A DNA stretch of 16,539 nucleotides from an uncultured Oscillibacter sp. (GCA_951800675.1 CATOKC010000076.1:1-16539), one strand, 5' to 3'. Positions 1 through 7,223 are shown, counted from the first letter of the stretch. The notes: a model not told the origin generated them from the sequence alone. Program-made: numbers and translations.

Positions 1-665
1 AACCCGCCGGCACGGATACGCCGGAGGGAGACGCCCCCGGAACCGACGCCCCCGGAACCATGCCCGAGGGTAATGCCGGAAGCTCCGGCACAGCCTCCGG
101 CGGGTCCGATACCTCCAGCGGCGGCATGAGCTACGCCGCCGCCGCCGCCCTGCCCAAGGGGCTAACCTTGAACAGCACGGATTTCACCCGCAGTGTCTCC
201 GAGGGGGCCCACAAGCTGAAGGTTTCCGGCGGCACCGGCACCTATACCTGGATCAGTGAGAATCCGTCTGTCGCCAGCGTGGCCAGCGACGGAACCGTAA
301 CTCCCGTGGCCGCCGGAATCACCAACATCGTGGTTACCGACGGGGCCAAGCGGGCCATCTGCATTGTCCGGGTCACCGGCGGCTCCAGCGGCGGAGGCGG
401 GCCCGCGCTCAGCGCGCCCACAAGCGCGCCCTCCTCCGGCGGGTCCCTAAAAGCGGGCAAAGCCGTGGTTGTCAACGGCGGCAACGGCGTCCGGGTCCGC
501 TCCGGCCCCGGCACGACCTATGATATTCTGGCCACCGTGCCCAACGGCGGCTCCGTTCAGGTGGTGGCCAGCGCGGGAGACGGCTGGTATGAAATCACCT
601 TCACCGCCGTGGGCGGCGTGACCACCACCGGCTATATGAAGGGCGAATTCCTGGCAAACTCCTGA
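1..665 (+). CDS. Secreted/surface protein with Big2 (Ig-like) and SH3b domains, 5' end outside window
   Basis: The frame is open from the window edge to a TGA at 663-665, so the ATG at 60 is only an internal methionine and this is the C-terminal part of a longer protein. Counting from that methionine, residues 1-30 are low-complexity Gly/Ser/Ala/Pro linker. Residues about 35-105 look like a bacterial Ig-like Big2 domain, with the typical pattern W-S-x-N-x-S-V-A and then D-G-x-V-T-P-V-A-A-G. A second Gly/Ser/Pro linker follows. Residues about 132-200 form an SH3b domain (NGVRVRSGPGTTYDIL, then GWYEI and GYMKGEFL). Such pairs occur in exported clostridial proteins that bind or anchor to the cell wall, often with a catalytic domain at the N-terminus. 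No enzyme domain is visible here, so the function is open. It is convergent with the blaR1-like gene. Confidence 0.8.
   Translation, partial: PAGTDTPEGDAPGTDAPGTMPEGNAGSSGTASGGSDTSSGGMSYAAAAALPKGLTLNSTDFTRSVSEGAHKLKVSGGTGTYTWISENPSVASVASDGTVTPVAAGITNIVVTDGAKRAICIVRVTGGSSGGGGPALSAPTSAPSSGGSLKAGKAVVVNGGNGVRVRSGPGTTYDILATVPNGGSVQVVASAGDGWYEITFTAVGGVTTTGYMKGEFLANS
30..59 (+). repeat. Two perfect tandem copies of a 15-bp unit
   Basis: The unit GACGCCCCCGGAACC occurs at 30-44 and again at 45-59 with no mismatch. It lies in the reading frame of the surface protein and encodes Asp-Ala-Pro-Gly-Thr twice. The protein just upstream reads similarly (T-P-E-G-D), so more copies may lie outside the window. 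It is a linker repeat of the kind that expands and contracts by slippage. Confidence 0.85.
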
Positions 666-686
666 GCCTGAAAACGAAAGCGAAAC

Positions 687-726
687 AGCAAGCATCCCCG
701 GACGAAATCGTCCGGGGATGCTTGCT
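687..726. terminator. Bidirectional hairpin terminator between convergent genes
   Basis: The arm at 687-705 is perfectly complementary to the arm at 708-726, 19 base pairs in all; the tip realistically opens to a GAAATC loop. On the minus strand the stem is followed by a T-rich run (complement of the A-rich 670-686), so it fits best as the terminator of the blaI-blaR1 operon. On the plus strand only a weak T tract follows. It sits 21 bases after the stop of the surface protein gene and 66 bases after the stop of the blaR1-like gene, so it can serve both. Confidence 0.85.
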
Positions 727-792
727 TCTGCCAGATGACGCGCGGCGGGAAACCTCTGCCGGATGGACCGCCGCCTCGGTCATCCGTCCGCT

Positions 793-3700
793 CTACGCGC
801 CCAACCCTTGCGCAAAGTCTCGCAGCTTCTCCCACGCGGCCCGGCCTCCGGCGGTGAGGTCCCCGGCCCGGTAGCCGCCGTCCAGCTCGTGGAGGAAATC
901 CTCATAGTATGTTTTCCCCTCCCCGCTTCCGCCGGACAGATACCCCGCCAGAAACATCAGGATTTCATCCCGTTCCGCCTCGTCCCGCTCCGCCACGCTG
1001 TTGAGGAACTCCGCCGACTGGGGATACATGATCTTCGCCAGGGTCTCACCGTCCAGGTCCGTCAGCTCCAAAAGTCCCTGGTCCATCAGGGCGTTGACCA
1101 TATCTGACAAGAACAGCTCCGTGCCGGGGAAACAGTCGTTCTCCATCTTTGAAAACAGGTAGGTCCGGTTCCCGTCCTCGCCCAGCCGGAAATACAGGTA
1201 GTCGCACCCGGCGTAGCCAATCATGCACCAGCCGTCCTCCCCTATATAGGACCCACCCGCCAGCATTATCCGGTCCGGCGTGGCGGTGTGCGTCTCGTAG
1301 CTGACGCTCCAAATTTCCACCCGGAGATTCCCCGCCGCCTCATAGTAGGGCCCGCTGAGGCCGGTGATCCGCCAGTCGTCCCAGACGACGTTTCCGGGGC
1401 CGAAGCTTTCCTCGTTGTAATTCCCGGAGCCGTCTACGCCGTAGCCCTCCGCCGCCAGGGTCTCAAACCGCCCCTGGACAAAGCCCCGGGCCGCCGCCAG
1501 CACATCCGCCGGGAGGGCCTCCAGCTCGTTGGCGATATGATCCGTGTAGCCGCTCTCGTTCTTATAAATCCGAAGGCTTTCCCCGTCGAAAAACAGCCTC
1601 CGGTAGCCCGTGACCGTGATGTCATAGCCGGGGAGGGGGACCTCCACAGACATGGAGAGGTACCGCCCGTCCGGGTCCCAGAAGCCGGATTCCAGATATC
1701 CCGCCTCGGGCCATGCGTCATGAATGAGGGCGTCCAGGTCCGCCTCGAAAAGGGTCCCGTCCCGCAGGAAGAAGAGCCGGGAGACATTCCACCCGTCGGA
1801 GGCGGCCACCTCTAGCGCGCCGTCCCCGTCCAGATCCGCCTCGGTCACGTTTCCCAGGGCACGGAGGAGCAGGGAGGGCGTACCGCCGTCGGAGAAGGTG
1901 TAATAGTCGTTGATCTGGCCGAAGGAGTGTTCGGCCAGCTGGCCGTAGTAGGAAATCCGCAGACCGGATTGGCCGAACAGGTTTGTAAAGGGCTCCACGC
2001 TGTCCTCCGCCGTCCACCCGGCGGAGTCCTTCCCGGGCACGGTTAAAAAGCAGTCCCGCTCTGTGGCGGAAACCGCCACGGCGGCATAGAGCTCGCCGTC
2101 TCCGGAGCGGCAGACCTCTATATAAAAGCCGTCGTCCCTGTCCTCATAGGGTTCAAAGCGTGTGGTGTACAGCGTTTCCGCCGCGCCGCCGCGCCGCTCC
2201 ACCTGGAGCTCCGGGGCCCGGTAGGGCTCCACGCCGTCCAGGGGGATGACCCGCTCCGGCTCCCAGGCCGGGTAGGCCGTGGGAATGACGGGCGGGTCGT
2301 CGTTCCGGACCCAGTTGCTTAAGAAGCGGTAGCCGCCGTCCCTTTGCGGCTCCAGCGTCACACAGGCAGGGCCGGAGGAGACCATGTTCATCTCGCCGTT
2401 CCCGCTGCTGAGCCCGGGAAAGCCGCTGCCCTCGTAGTACAGGAGAATCTTGCCGTCCTTCCATTTTCCAGAGATGAAGGTGACTTCGCCGGGATAGTTC
2501 GTGTCGCCGTGGAAGTCATAGTAGGCGTCGTATTCCTCCAAATAGGTGAACCGGTCCAGGCCCCATTGGTCCGTCTCGTCAAGGGTGAGACCCAGGTACT
2601 TCCGCAAGACCGCGTCCATCTCAGAGGCAGGACATTTCACAAGGTCCACCATGGGGTCCTCGCCGCCATAAGCCGCGTCCGCCACGGCTTGGCGTTCCTC
2701 CTCCGTCACCTCCATGGGCGCTCCCGTGCCGTTGTAGAAGAGCTGGAAAAGGTCGATTTGTTGATAATCCTTTGGGGCCTCCACGGCCAGGAAGAGGAAC
2801 TGGTTCATCATGTTGAAGCCGTCGCCGTTGAATACTTCGGTATTGAACCGCTCCAGCTCCTCCGCCGTCAGGGGCCCGTCCTCCGGCGTCTCCAGGGTCT
2901 CGGATTTGGCGAAGGAACAGGCGCAGACCAGAAGGGCTAAGGCCGCGGACAGCACCGCCGCCCACAGCCAGCGCTTCGGGGCCCGGGCAATGCGCCGCAC
3001 CCGCTCCCGGAGGCTCCGCTTGTCCCCCGTCATGGTGGTGGCGCAGCGCAGAAGGTCCCCGGGCCGGGGCTTGGCGGTGACCAGGGCCAGCAGGGTGGAG
3101 CCGTAGGCCCGGCGTTCCCCGTCGCCCAAGCGCTTCAGCGTCCCCTCATCACAGGCCAGCTCCGCGTCCCGGCGGCTGAGGACCGCCGCCAGCCACACCA
3201 GGGGGTTCCACCAGTGAACCGCCAGGGCCGCGCACCGCAGCGGCGACCAGATGTGGTCCCCCTGGCGGAAATGCGTGGCCTCATGGGCCAGCACATGGCG
3301 GAGCATTCCCGGGTCCGCCGCCGTTTCCGGGGTGACGTACACCGCCGGGCGGAGCACGCCGAACAGGCAGGGGGAGGGCAGGTCCGCCAGGGTATAGACC
3401 GGCAGGGGGCACTCCGCCGCCAGCGGAACCCGGAGCCGCCGCAGCCGCCGGGCAAAGCTCAGGTTGGAGAGCAGGAACGCCGCCGCCATCGCCGCCGACC
3501 CCGCCAGCCAAATTCCGCCCAGCAGGGCCCGGGGATTCAGCGGCCGCCGGGCCGCCGGAGCGGCAGTCTCCTCCCCCGCGGGGGCGGGGAGGGCCTGAAC
3601 AGGTTGTCCGGCCTCATCTTCCTGGGCGGGGTCGATTTTTTCCGCCGGGGTTTGGGGCCCCCTGGGAAGCGTTTGAAGCACGGAAAGCTCCGGGAGCACC

Positions 3701-3882
3701 CGGGGCGCTTCCACAGGGGCGGTGAAGAACTGTCCGGGCAACAAAAGCCGGGCCAGAACCACCGCCCAAAGGGCATACCGCAGCCGGGCGCCGATTCGCC
3801 GCCCGAACGCCGCCCGGAGAAGAAGCACTGCCGCCGTCAGCGCCGAGGCCGTCAGCACCCAGTTCAGCAAAAACGCGCTCAT
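793..3882 (-). CDS. BlaR1/MecR1-like membrane metallopeptidase (peptidase family M56) with a large C-terminal domain
   Basis: This 1029-residue protein has the M56 layout. Membrane segments lie at about residues 3-22, 35-50 and 120-140. A cytoplasmic zinc protease follows with HEATH at 200-204 (zinc ligands H200, H204; catalytic E201) and the downstream E-x-A-C-D motif at 241-245. The last membrane segment is at about 305-322. In the family, such a sensor perceives an external signal and inactivates the BlaI-type repressor encoded next to it. The C-terminal part, about 700 residues, should lie outside the cell. BlaR1 proteins are usually near 600 residues in total and end in a penicillin-binding domain; I see no convincing active-site motif of that type here. 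A calcium-loop-like DLDGDG occurs at 683-688, as in FG-GAP/VCBS-type repeats. The start codon overlaps the repressor's stop (ATGA), implying translational coupling. The ligand is unknown. Confidence 0.88.
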   Translation of the reverse strand: MSAFLLNWVLTASALTAAVLLLRAAFGRRIGARLRYALWAVVLARLLLPGQFFTAPVEAPRVLPELSVLQTLPRGPQTPAEKIDPAQEDEAGQPVQALPAPAGEETAAPAARRPLNPRALLGGIWLAGSAAMAAAFLLSNLSFARRLRRLRVPLAAECPLPVYTLADLPSPCLFGVLRPAVYVTPETAADPGMLRHVLAHEATHFRQGDHIWSPLRCAALAVHWWNPLVWLAAVLSRRDAELACDEGTLKRLGDGERRAYGSTLLALVTAKPRPGDLLRCATTMTGDKRSLRERVRRIARAPKRWLWAAVLSAALALLVCACSFAKSETLETPEDGPLTAEELERFNTEVFNGDGFNMMNQFLFLAVEAPKDYQQIDLFQLFYNGTGAPMEVTEEERQAVADAAYGGEDPMVDLVKCPASEMDAVLRKYLGLTLDETDQWGLDRFTYLEEYDAYYDFHGDTNYPGEVTFISGKWKDGKILLYYEGSGFPGLSSGNGEMNMVSSGPACVTLEPQRDGGYRFLSNWVRNDDPPVIPTAYPAWEPERVIPLDGVEPYRAPELQVERRGGAAETLYTTRFEPYEDRDDGFYIEVCRSGDGELYAAVAVSATERDCFLTVPGKDSAGWTAEDSVEPFTNLFGQSGLRISYYGQLAEHSFGQINDYYTFSDGGTPSLLLRALGNVTEADLDGDGALEVAASDGWNVSRLFFLRDGTLFEADLDALIHDAWPEAGYLESGFWDPDGRYLSMSVEVPLPGYDITVTGYRRLFFDGESLRIYKNESGYTDHIANELEALPADVLAAARGFVQGRFETLAAEGYGVDGSGNYNEESFGPGNVVWDDWRITGLSGPYYEAAGNLRVEIWSVSYETHTATPDRIMLAGGSYIGEDGWCMIGYAGCDYLYFRLGEDGNRTYLFSKMENDCFPGTELFLSDMVNALMDQGLLELTDLDGETLAKIMYPQSAEFLNSVAERDEAERDEILMFLAGYLSGGSGEGKTYYEDFLHELDGGYRAGDLTAGGRAAWEKLRDFAQGLGA

Positions 3883-4262
3883 TGAGGGCCTCCCTTCTCC
3901 GCCTGATCCAAAATGGCCCGGAGCTCCGCGATCTCATCGCCGGACAGCTCCTGCCGCTGGGCCATGGCGCTCATCATCATCCCCACGCTGCCCCGGTACA
4001 CCCGGTCCAAAAAGCTCCGGGTCTCGGCCACCTCCGCCTGCTCCCGGTCCACAAGAGGGACATACGCCTTTCCCCGGCCCGCCCGCTCACAGCGCAACAG
4101 GCCCTTGGCCTCCATGCGGTGCAGGGTGGTAATGGTCGTGCTCCGGCGCCAGCCCACCGTTTTCTCCAGCTCGCCGGCAATCTGCATAACCGTCCGGGGA
4201 TGCCGCTCCCACAGGCAGTTCAGGACGTTCCACTCGCCGGAGGTCAGCTTAACGCGCTCCAT
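3879..4262 (-). CDS. BlaI/MecI/CopY-family transcriptional repressor
   Basis: The 127-residue product matches the usual length of BlaI (about 126). Residues about 5-70 form the winged helix: a start like L-T-x-x-E-W-x-V-L, a recognition-helix region with W-R-R-S-T-T-I-T-T-L-H-R-M, then K-G-L-L and a wing G-R-G-K-A-Y. The C-terminal half should dimerise and be the part removed by the BlaR1-type protease. I chose the ATG at 4262 because AAGGAGG lies 8 bases upstream; the in-frame ATG at 4304 falls within the promoter and has no such site. Two operator-like palindromes at the promoter indicate autoregulation. The gene is followed by the membrane sensor with a 4-base overlap. Family membership is strong; the resistance or stress it controls is not evident, because no beta-lactamase or copper gene is near. 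Confidence 0.9.
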   Translation of the reverse strand: MERVKLTSGEWNVLNCLWERHPRTVMQIAGELEKTVGWRRSTTITTLHRMEAKGLLRCERAGRGKAYVPLVDREQAEVAETRSFLDRVYRGSVGMMMSAMAQRQELSGDEIAELRAILDQAEKGGPQ

Positions 4263-4277
4263 ATCCTTCGCCTCCTT

Positions 4278-4292
4278 GTCTACGTTGTAGAC
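4278..4292. promoter_or_regulatory. Proximal BlaI-type operator
   Basis: GTCTACGTTGTAGAC is a perfect 6-base inverted repeat (GTCTAC/GTAGAC) around a 3-base centre. It covers the predicted transcription start region just downstream of the -10 box. On the other strand it reads GTCTACAACGTAGAC, which contains the TAC(A)/GTA half-sites typical of BlaI-family operators. Its position suits repression by a dimer. Confidence 0.75.
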
Positions 4293-4294
4293 AT

Positions 4295-4323
4295 ATTGTA
4301 GCACAGTAAGTCTACAATGTCAA
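4295..4323 (-). promoter_or_regulatory. Sigma-A-type promoter of the blaI-blaR1-like operon
   Basis: On the minus strand the -35 box is TTGACA (complement of 4318-4323), the spacer is 17 bases and the -10 box is TACAAT (complement of 4295-4300). This is nearly consensus, so the unrepressed promoter should be strong. Transcription would begin near 4288, giving a leader of about 25 bases before the ATG at 4262. Confidence 0.85.
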
Positions 4324-4324
4324 C
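4310..4324. promoter_or_regulatory. Distal BlaI-type operator overlapping the -35 box
   Basis: GTCTACAATGTCAAC agrees at 12 of 15 positions with the minus-strand reading of the proximal operator. It covers the -35 hexamer, and its centre is 32 bases from the centre of the first copy, about three helical turns. Two operators around one promoter are known from BlaI/MecI systems. Confidence 0.65.
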
Positions 4325-4403
4325 AAAAGAAACTGATCAAGCCGCCGCGGCCAGCGGCGCGACGTGTTTCAACAGGATTTTTGCCCTGCGGCAAGGTTCG
4401 CGA

Positions 4404-4432
4404 TTGCGTTTGCGCCGGGAATCCGCTATAAT
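4404..4432 (+). promoter_or_regulatory. Promoter of nnr
   Basis: The -35 candidate TTGCGT (4404-4409) is followed by a 17-base spacer and a perfect -10 box TATAAT (4427-4432). The start would fall near 4439, leaving a short leader with the GGGAGG ribosome binding site at 4456-4461. It lies about 80 bases from the divergent blaI operators, so the repressor is not expected to act on it. Confidence 0.75.
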
Positions 4433-4470
4433 CAAACCATCAAATTTTGGCACGCGGGAGGTACGAGCTC

Positions 4471-6018
4471 ATGAAGCTGGCGACGGCGGCGCAGATGCGG
4501 GAATTAGACCGGAAGGCCATCGAAAAACGAAACATCCCCTCCATAGACCTGATGGAGCGGGCGGCGGCAGAGGTGGCCCAGGCGGCCCTGGACCTGCTGC
4601 CGGAAAAGCCCGCCAAATGCCGGGCGGCAATTTTCTGCGGCGCGGGGAACAACGGCGGAGACGGCATCGGCGCGGCGAGGCTCCTCTTTTTGATGGGGCT
4701 CAAGGTCCGGGTCTTTCTGGTGGGGGACTACAACCGCCTCACCCCCGACGCCATGGAGGAGACGGGCCGCCTCAGCGAGTGCGGCGTGGAGCTGGAGGAC
4801 TTCGTCCCCGGAGACACGGCCCAGGCCACCTGGGCCCGGAGCTGTCAGGTGGTCATCGACGCGGTGTTCGGCGTGGGCCTCTCCCGCAAGATCGCTCCGG
4901 ATTCCAGCTTTGCCGCCGCCGTGGACCTTATCAACCAATGCAAGGGCGCGGTCATCGCCGCCGACATCGCCAGCGGCGTGGAGGCGGACACCGGACGGGT
5001 CCTGGGCCGGTCGGTAAAGGCGGACCGCACCGTCACCTTCTCCCTGCCCAAAATCGGCCAGTTCACCGGAGACGGGGCCGTCCTCTCTGGAAGGGTGACG
5101 GTCCACGACATCGGTATTCCCGCCGCGCTGATTCGAGAAGTCCCCTGCCCCGTCCAGACGGTGGAGGCGGACTTTGCCCGGGAGGCCCTGCCGCCCCGGA
5201 AGAAGGACGGCCACAAGGGGGATTTTGGCAAGGTCCTGGTGGTGGGCGGCTCCGTGGGCTATACCGGCGCGCCCTATCTCGCCGCCTCGGCGGCGGTCCG
5301 GTCCGGCTGCGGGCTGGTGTACCTGGGGGTGCCCGACAGCATCTGGCCGGTGGAGGCCGCCAAGTGCGCCTCCGCCATGCCCTTCCCCCTGGCGGACCGC
5401 CGGGGCAGCCTGAGCCGCCGGGCCCTGCCGGAGCTTCTGGAGCGGCTGGAGGACCGCGGCGTCCTGGCCCTGGGGCCGGGGCTGGGGCGGCGGGCGTCCA
5501 CCCGGCAGTTGGTCTGGGACCTCCTCCAGCAGACGGAAAAGCCGGTGGTGCTGGACGCCGACGGCATAAACGCGCTGGAGGGACATATAGATATTCTGGA
5601 CAGCCGCCGGGGCCGGGTCACCATTCTGACCCCCCATGACGGGGAATTTGCCCGCGCCGGCGGGGACCTCTCCCAGGGAGACCGGGTGGGCACGGCCCGG
5701 GCCTTCGCCCGAGAGCACGGCTGCGTCCTGGTTTTGAAGGGTCACCGCACCGTCACCGCCGGACCGGAGGGGAACGTGCTGGTGAACACCACCGGCAATT
5801 CGGGCCTGGCCAAGGGAGGCAGCGGCGACGTGCTGACGGGTCTCATCGCCTCGCTGCTGGCCCAGGGGGCCAGCCCGGTAATGGCGGCGGCGGGAGGCGT
5901 CTGGGTCCACGGCCGGGCCGGGGATTTGGCGGCGGAGGCGCGGACGGAATACGGCCTGACGCCAGAGGATGTGATCGCCTCCCTCCCCAGGGTATTTTTA
6001 GAGCTTCAAGGAAATTGA
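4471..6018 (+). CDS. nnr: Bifunctional NAD(P)HX repair enzyme: epimerase (YjeF_N) fused to ADP-dependent dehydratase
   Basis: The enzyme repairs hydrated NADH and NADPH: the N-terminal domain epimerises the R and S forms of NAD(P)HX and the C-terminal ribokinase-like domain dehydrates the S form using ADP. The product has 515 residues, the normal length for the fusion. The epimerase part (about 1-210) shows GAGNNGGDG at 57-65 and the loop V-I-D-A-V-F-G-V-G-L-S. The dehydratase part (about 225-510) shows HKGDFGKVLVVGGS, A-L-G-P-G-L-G, VVLDADG-x-N-A-L and the nucleotide/catalytic motif GLAKGGSGDVLTG near 445-457. I chose the ATG at 4471, which has GGGAGG 9 bases upstream; the in-frame TTG at 4447 lacks a site. 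The gene is followed after 19 bases by the lipoprotein gene. In many Firmicutes nnr lies in a block with acpS, a LolA-like lipoprotein, alr and mazEF; part of that block is kept here. Confidence 0.95.
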   Translation: MKLATAAQMRELDRKAIEKRNIPSIDLMERAAAEVAQAALDLLPEKPAKCRAAIFCGAGNNGGDGIGAARLLFLMGLKVRVFLVGDYNRLTPDAMEETGRLSECGVELEDFVPGDTAQATWARSCQVVIDAVFGVGLSRKIAPDSSFAAAVDLINQCKGAVIAADIASGVEADTGRVLGRSVKADRTVTFSLPKIGQFTGDGAVLSGRVTVHDIGIPAALIREVPCPVQTVEADFAREALPPRKKDGHKGDFGKVLVVGGSVGYTGAPYLAASAAVRSGCGLVYLGVPDSIWPVEAAKCASAMPFPLADRRGSLSRRALPELLERLEDRGVLALGPGLGRRASTRQLVWDLLQQTEKPVVLDADGINALEGHIDILDSRRGRVTILTPHDGEFARAGGDLSQGDRVGTARAFAREHGCVLVLKGHRTVTAGPEGNVLVNTTGNSGLAKGGSGDVLTGLIASLLAQGASPVMAAAGGVWVHGRAGDLAAEARTEYGLTPEDVIASLPRVFLELQGN

Positions 6019-6037
6019 ATAGCAAGGAGGTTTTCCG

Positions 6038-6652
6038 GTGCGCCTATGGAAGTGCGTACCAATGATGACCCTGCTTTTGCTGCTGGCGGCCTGCGGCGGC
6101 GGAGCGGGCGGAGACGGGGAGTCCCAGACAGCGGACCTGCGGGACCGCTACCATGACTGCGCGGGCTGCGTCATGGAGGCCCGCGTCTCCTGTGACCAGG
6201 AGGGGCTGGCTTGGGAGGCGGAGCTCCGCTGCGACTATGTTCCCGGCGGAGAGAGCGTTGTGGAGGTTCTCTCCCCGGAGACCATCGCCGGGGTGAGGGC
6301 CGTTTTAAGCGACACGGACTGGCGGCTGGAGTACGAGGACGCCAGCCTCAACGCCGGAACGCTCAGCGACGAGGAGATCAGCCCCGCCGCCTGCCTGCCC
6401 CGGCTGATGAGCGCCCTTCGGGACGGCTGGCTGCTGGAGGAGAACGAGGAGGAGTGGAACGGTGTGCCCTGTCTCCGTCTCACGGTGGACCAGACGGGGG
6501 TGAAGGACGGAAAAATTCTCTCCACCGTCTGGCTGAGGCAGACGGACGGAGCCCCGGTCCGGGGGGAAATCGCCGTGGATGGGGAAATCCTTTTGACGGC
6601 GGACTTTACGAGCTTCTCTTTTTATGATACAATAGCGGAAACCGGCGCTTGA
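6038..6652 (+). CDS. Small lipoprotein, possibly LolA/YdcC-like
   Basis: The 204-residue product begins at a GTG with AAGGAGG 7 bases upstream. The N-terminus has a basic residue pair around a short hydrophobic run and then a lipobox, L-L-A-A-C, with the acylated cysteine at residue 19, followed by Gly-rich spacer. This predicts a lipoprotein tethered to the outer face of the membrane. The rest alternates short charged strands with a pattern like (V)EVLSPETIAGV and a C-terminal L-T-A-D-F. That is compatible with the one-domain beta-sheet fold of LolA-type proteins, and the place after nnr is where Bacilli carry a YdcC-like lipoprotein in the same neighbourhood. The family assignment is inference from context and pattern; the lipoprotein call itself is firm. 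No enzyme motif is seen. Confidence 0.8.
   Translation: MRLWKCVPMMTLLLLLAACGGGAGGDGESQTADLRDRYHDCAGCVMEARVSCDQEGLAWEAELRCDYVPGGESVVEVLSPETIAGVRAVLSDTDWRLEYEDASLNAGTLSDEEISPAACLPRLMSALRDGWLLEENEEEWNGVPCLRLTVDQTGVKDGKILSTVWLRQTDGAPVRGEIAVDGEILLTADFTSFSFYDTIAETGA
6605..6633 (+). promoter_or_regulatory. Candidate promoter for the mazF transcript inside the end of the lipoprotein gene
   Basis: TTTACG (6605-6610), a 17-base spacer and TACAAT (6628-6633) preceded by TGA (6625-6627) make an extended -10 promoter. It lies within the last codons of the lipoprotein gene. A start near 6640 would give a leader of about 200 bases before mazF, which agrees with the folded segment found there. Confidence 0.5.
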
Positions 6653-6739
6653 CACCCCGGCCCCCTCCCCCGCATAGAATGGCGTGGGGCGAGGACGCCG
6701 GAATTTATCCCTCCCGCGGCTTGCGTCTAAGATTCCCAA

Positions 6740-6839
6740 AGGAGGCGTATAAATTCCGAAACTGCGTGGGAGAATGAGAGTGGCCTCACCGAGGAGGAAA
6801 GAGCTTCCTCCCCGATGGCGGGTACTTCTTTCGGCGGAG
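6740..6839 (+). promoter_or_regulatory. Candidate structured leader of mazF
   Basis: The 197 bases between the lipoprotein stop and the mazF start contain no supported gene. The 3' half folds on paper into a closed junction: CCGAAA (6756-6761) pairs with TTTCGG (6829-6834). Inside, GTGGG (6766-6770) pairs with CTCAC (6785-6789), and GGAGGAA (6793-6799) pairs perfectly with TTCCTCC (6805-6811). The closing helix takes the first bases of the GGCGGAG ribosome binding site (6833-6839), so folding could limit translation. A further hairpin is possible at 6667-6689. I do not recognise it as a known riboswitch class. Confidence 0.35.
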
Positions 6840-6849
6840 TGTGAACTTT

Positions 6850-7218
6850 GTGGATACGAGTGTCAAGCGTGGCGATATTTACTATGCCGATCTCTCCCCG
6901 GTGGTGGGCAGCGAGCAGGGCGGCGTCCGGCCGGTTCTGATTATTCAGAACGACACGGGCAACCGCTATAGTCCCACCGTGATCGCGGCGGCCATCACTT
7001 CCCAGACCGGGAAAACCCGGCTGCCCACACATATCGATCTTCCCGTGGATCAGAGCTGCGGCCTGAGCCGGGATTCCGTCGTCCTGCTGGAGCAGGTGCG
7101 GACCCTGGACAAAAAGCGGCTTCGGGAGCGCATGGGCCATGTGGAAGAAGCTGTGATGAACAAGGTGGACACGGCGATCGCGGTCAGCTTTGGACTGCCC
7201 CACGACCAGTTGGTTTGA
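6850..7218 (+). CDS. mazF: MazF/EndoA-type mRNA interferase toxin
   Basis: MazF toxins cut single-stranded mRNA at short sequences; in Bacilli the protein (EndoA/NdoA) is held inactive by a small antitoxin encoded just upstream. The product, about 122 residues, closely follows the Gram-positive branch: [21 protein letters not shown] at the N-terminus, the catalytic arginine in [11 protein letters not shown] (about residue 27) and the catalytic threonine in A-A-A-I-T-S-Q (about residue 50). Then come L-P-T-H and [15 protein letters not shown] chose the GTG at 6850, which has GGCGGAG 10 bases upstream; the in-frame GTG at 6841 lies one base from that site and adds only three residues. All key residues are present, so the toxin should be active. 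No antitoxin ORF is found on either side. Confidence 0.93.
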   Translation: MDTSVKRGDIYYADLSPVVGSEQGGVRPVLIIQNDTGNRYSPTVIAAAITSQTGKTRLPTHIDLPVDQSCGLSRDSVVLLEQVRTLDKKRLRERMGHVEEAVMNKVDTAIAVSFGLPHDQLV

Positions 7219-7223
7219 GGTTC

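Noticed and set aside
2905..2920. S-F-A-K at residues 323-326 of the BlaR1-like protein as a penicillin-binding active site
   Set aside because: It lies at the end of the last membrane segment, before any folded outer domain, and no matching S-x-N or K-T-G motif was convincing.
4263..4304. Upstream ATG at 4304 as start of the BlaI-type repressor
   Set aside because: The extra 14 codons would cover the -10 box and proximal operator, while the ATG at 4262 has a strong ribosome binding site and gives the standard family length.
4317..5910. Long open frames overlapping nnr (plus-strand frame 4317-5639 and minus-strand frame 4504-5910)
   Set aside because: They are shadows in GC-rich sequence: compositions are dominated by Gly, Arg and Pro, there are no domains or ribosome binding sites, and they overlap a clearly identified enzyme.
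6649..6680. TTGACA overlapping the lipoprotein stop with TAGAAT as a mazF promoter
   Set aside because: The spacer is 20 bases, too long for a normal sigma-A promoter; the TTTACG/TACAAT pair upstream has a 17-base spacer and an extended -10.
6766..6830. Resemblance of the mazF leader to a glycine riboswitch (GGGAGA start, CACCGA after the first stem)
   Set aside because: The conserved 3' core of that class, CAGGCAAAAGGAC-like, is absent, and the downstream gene has no link to glycine.
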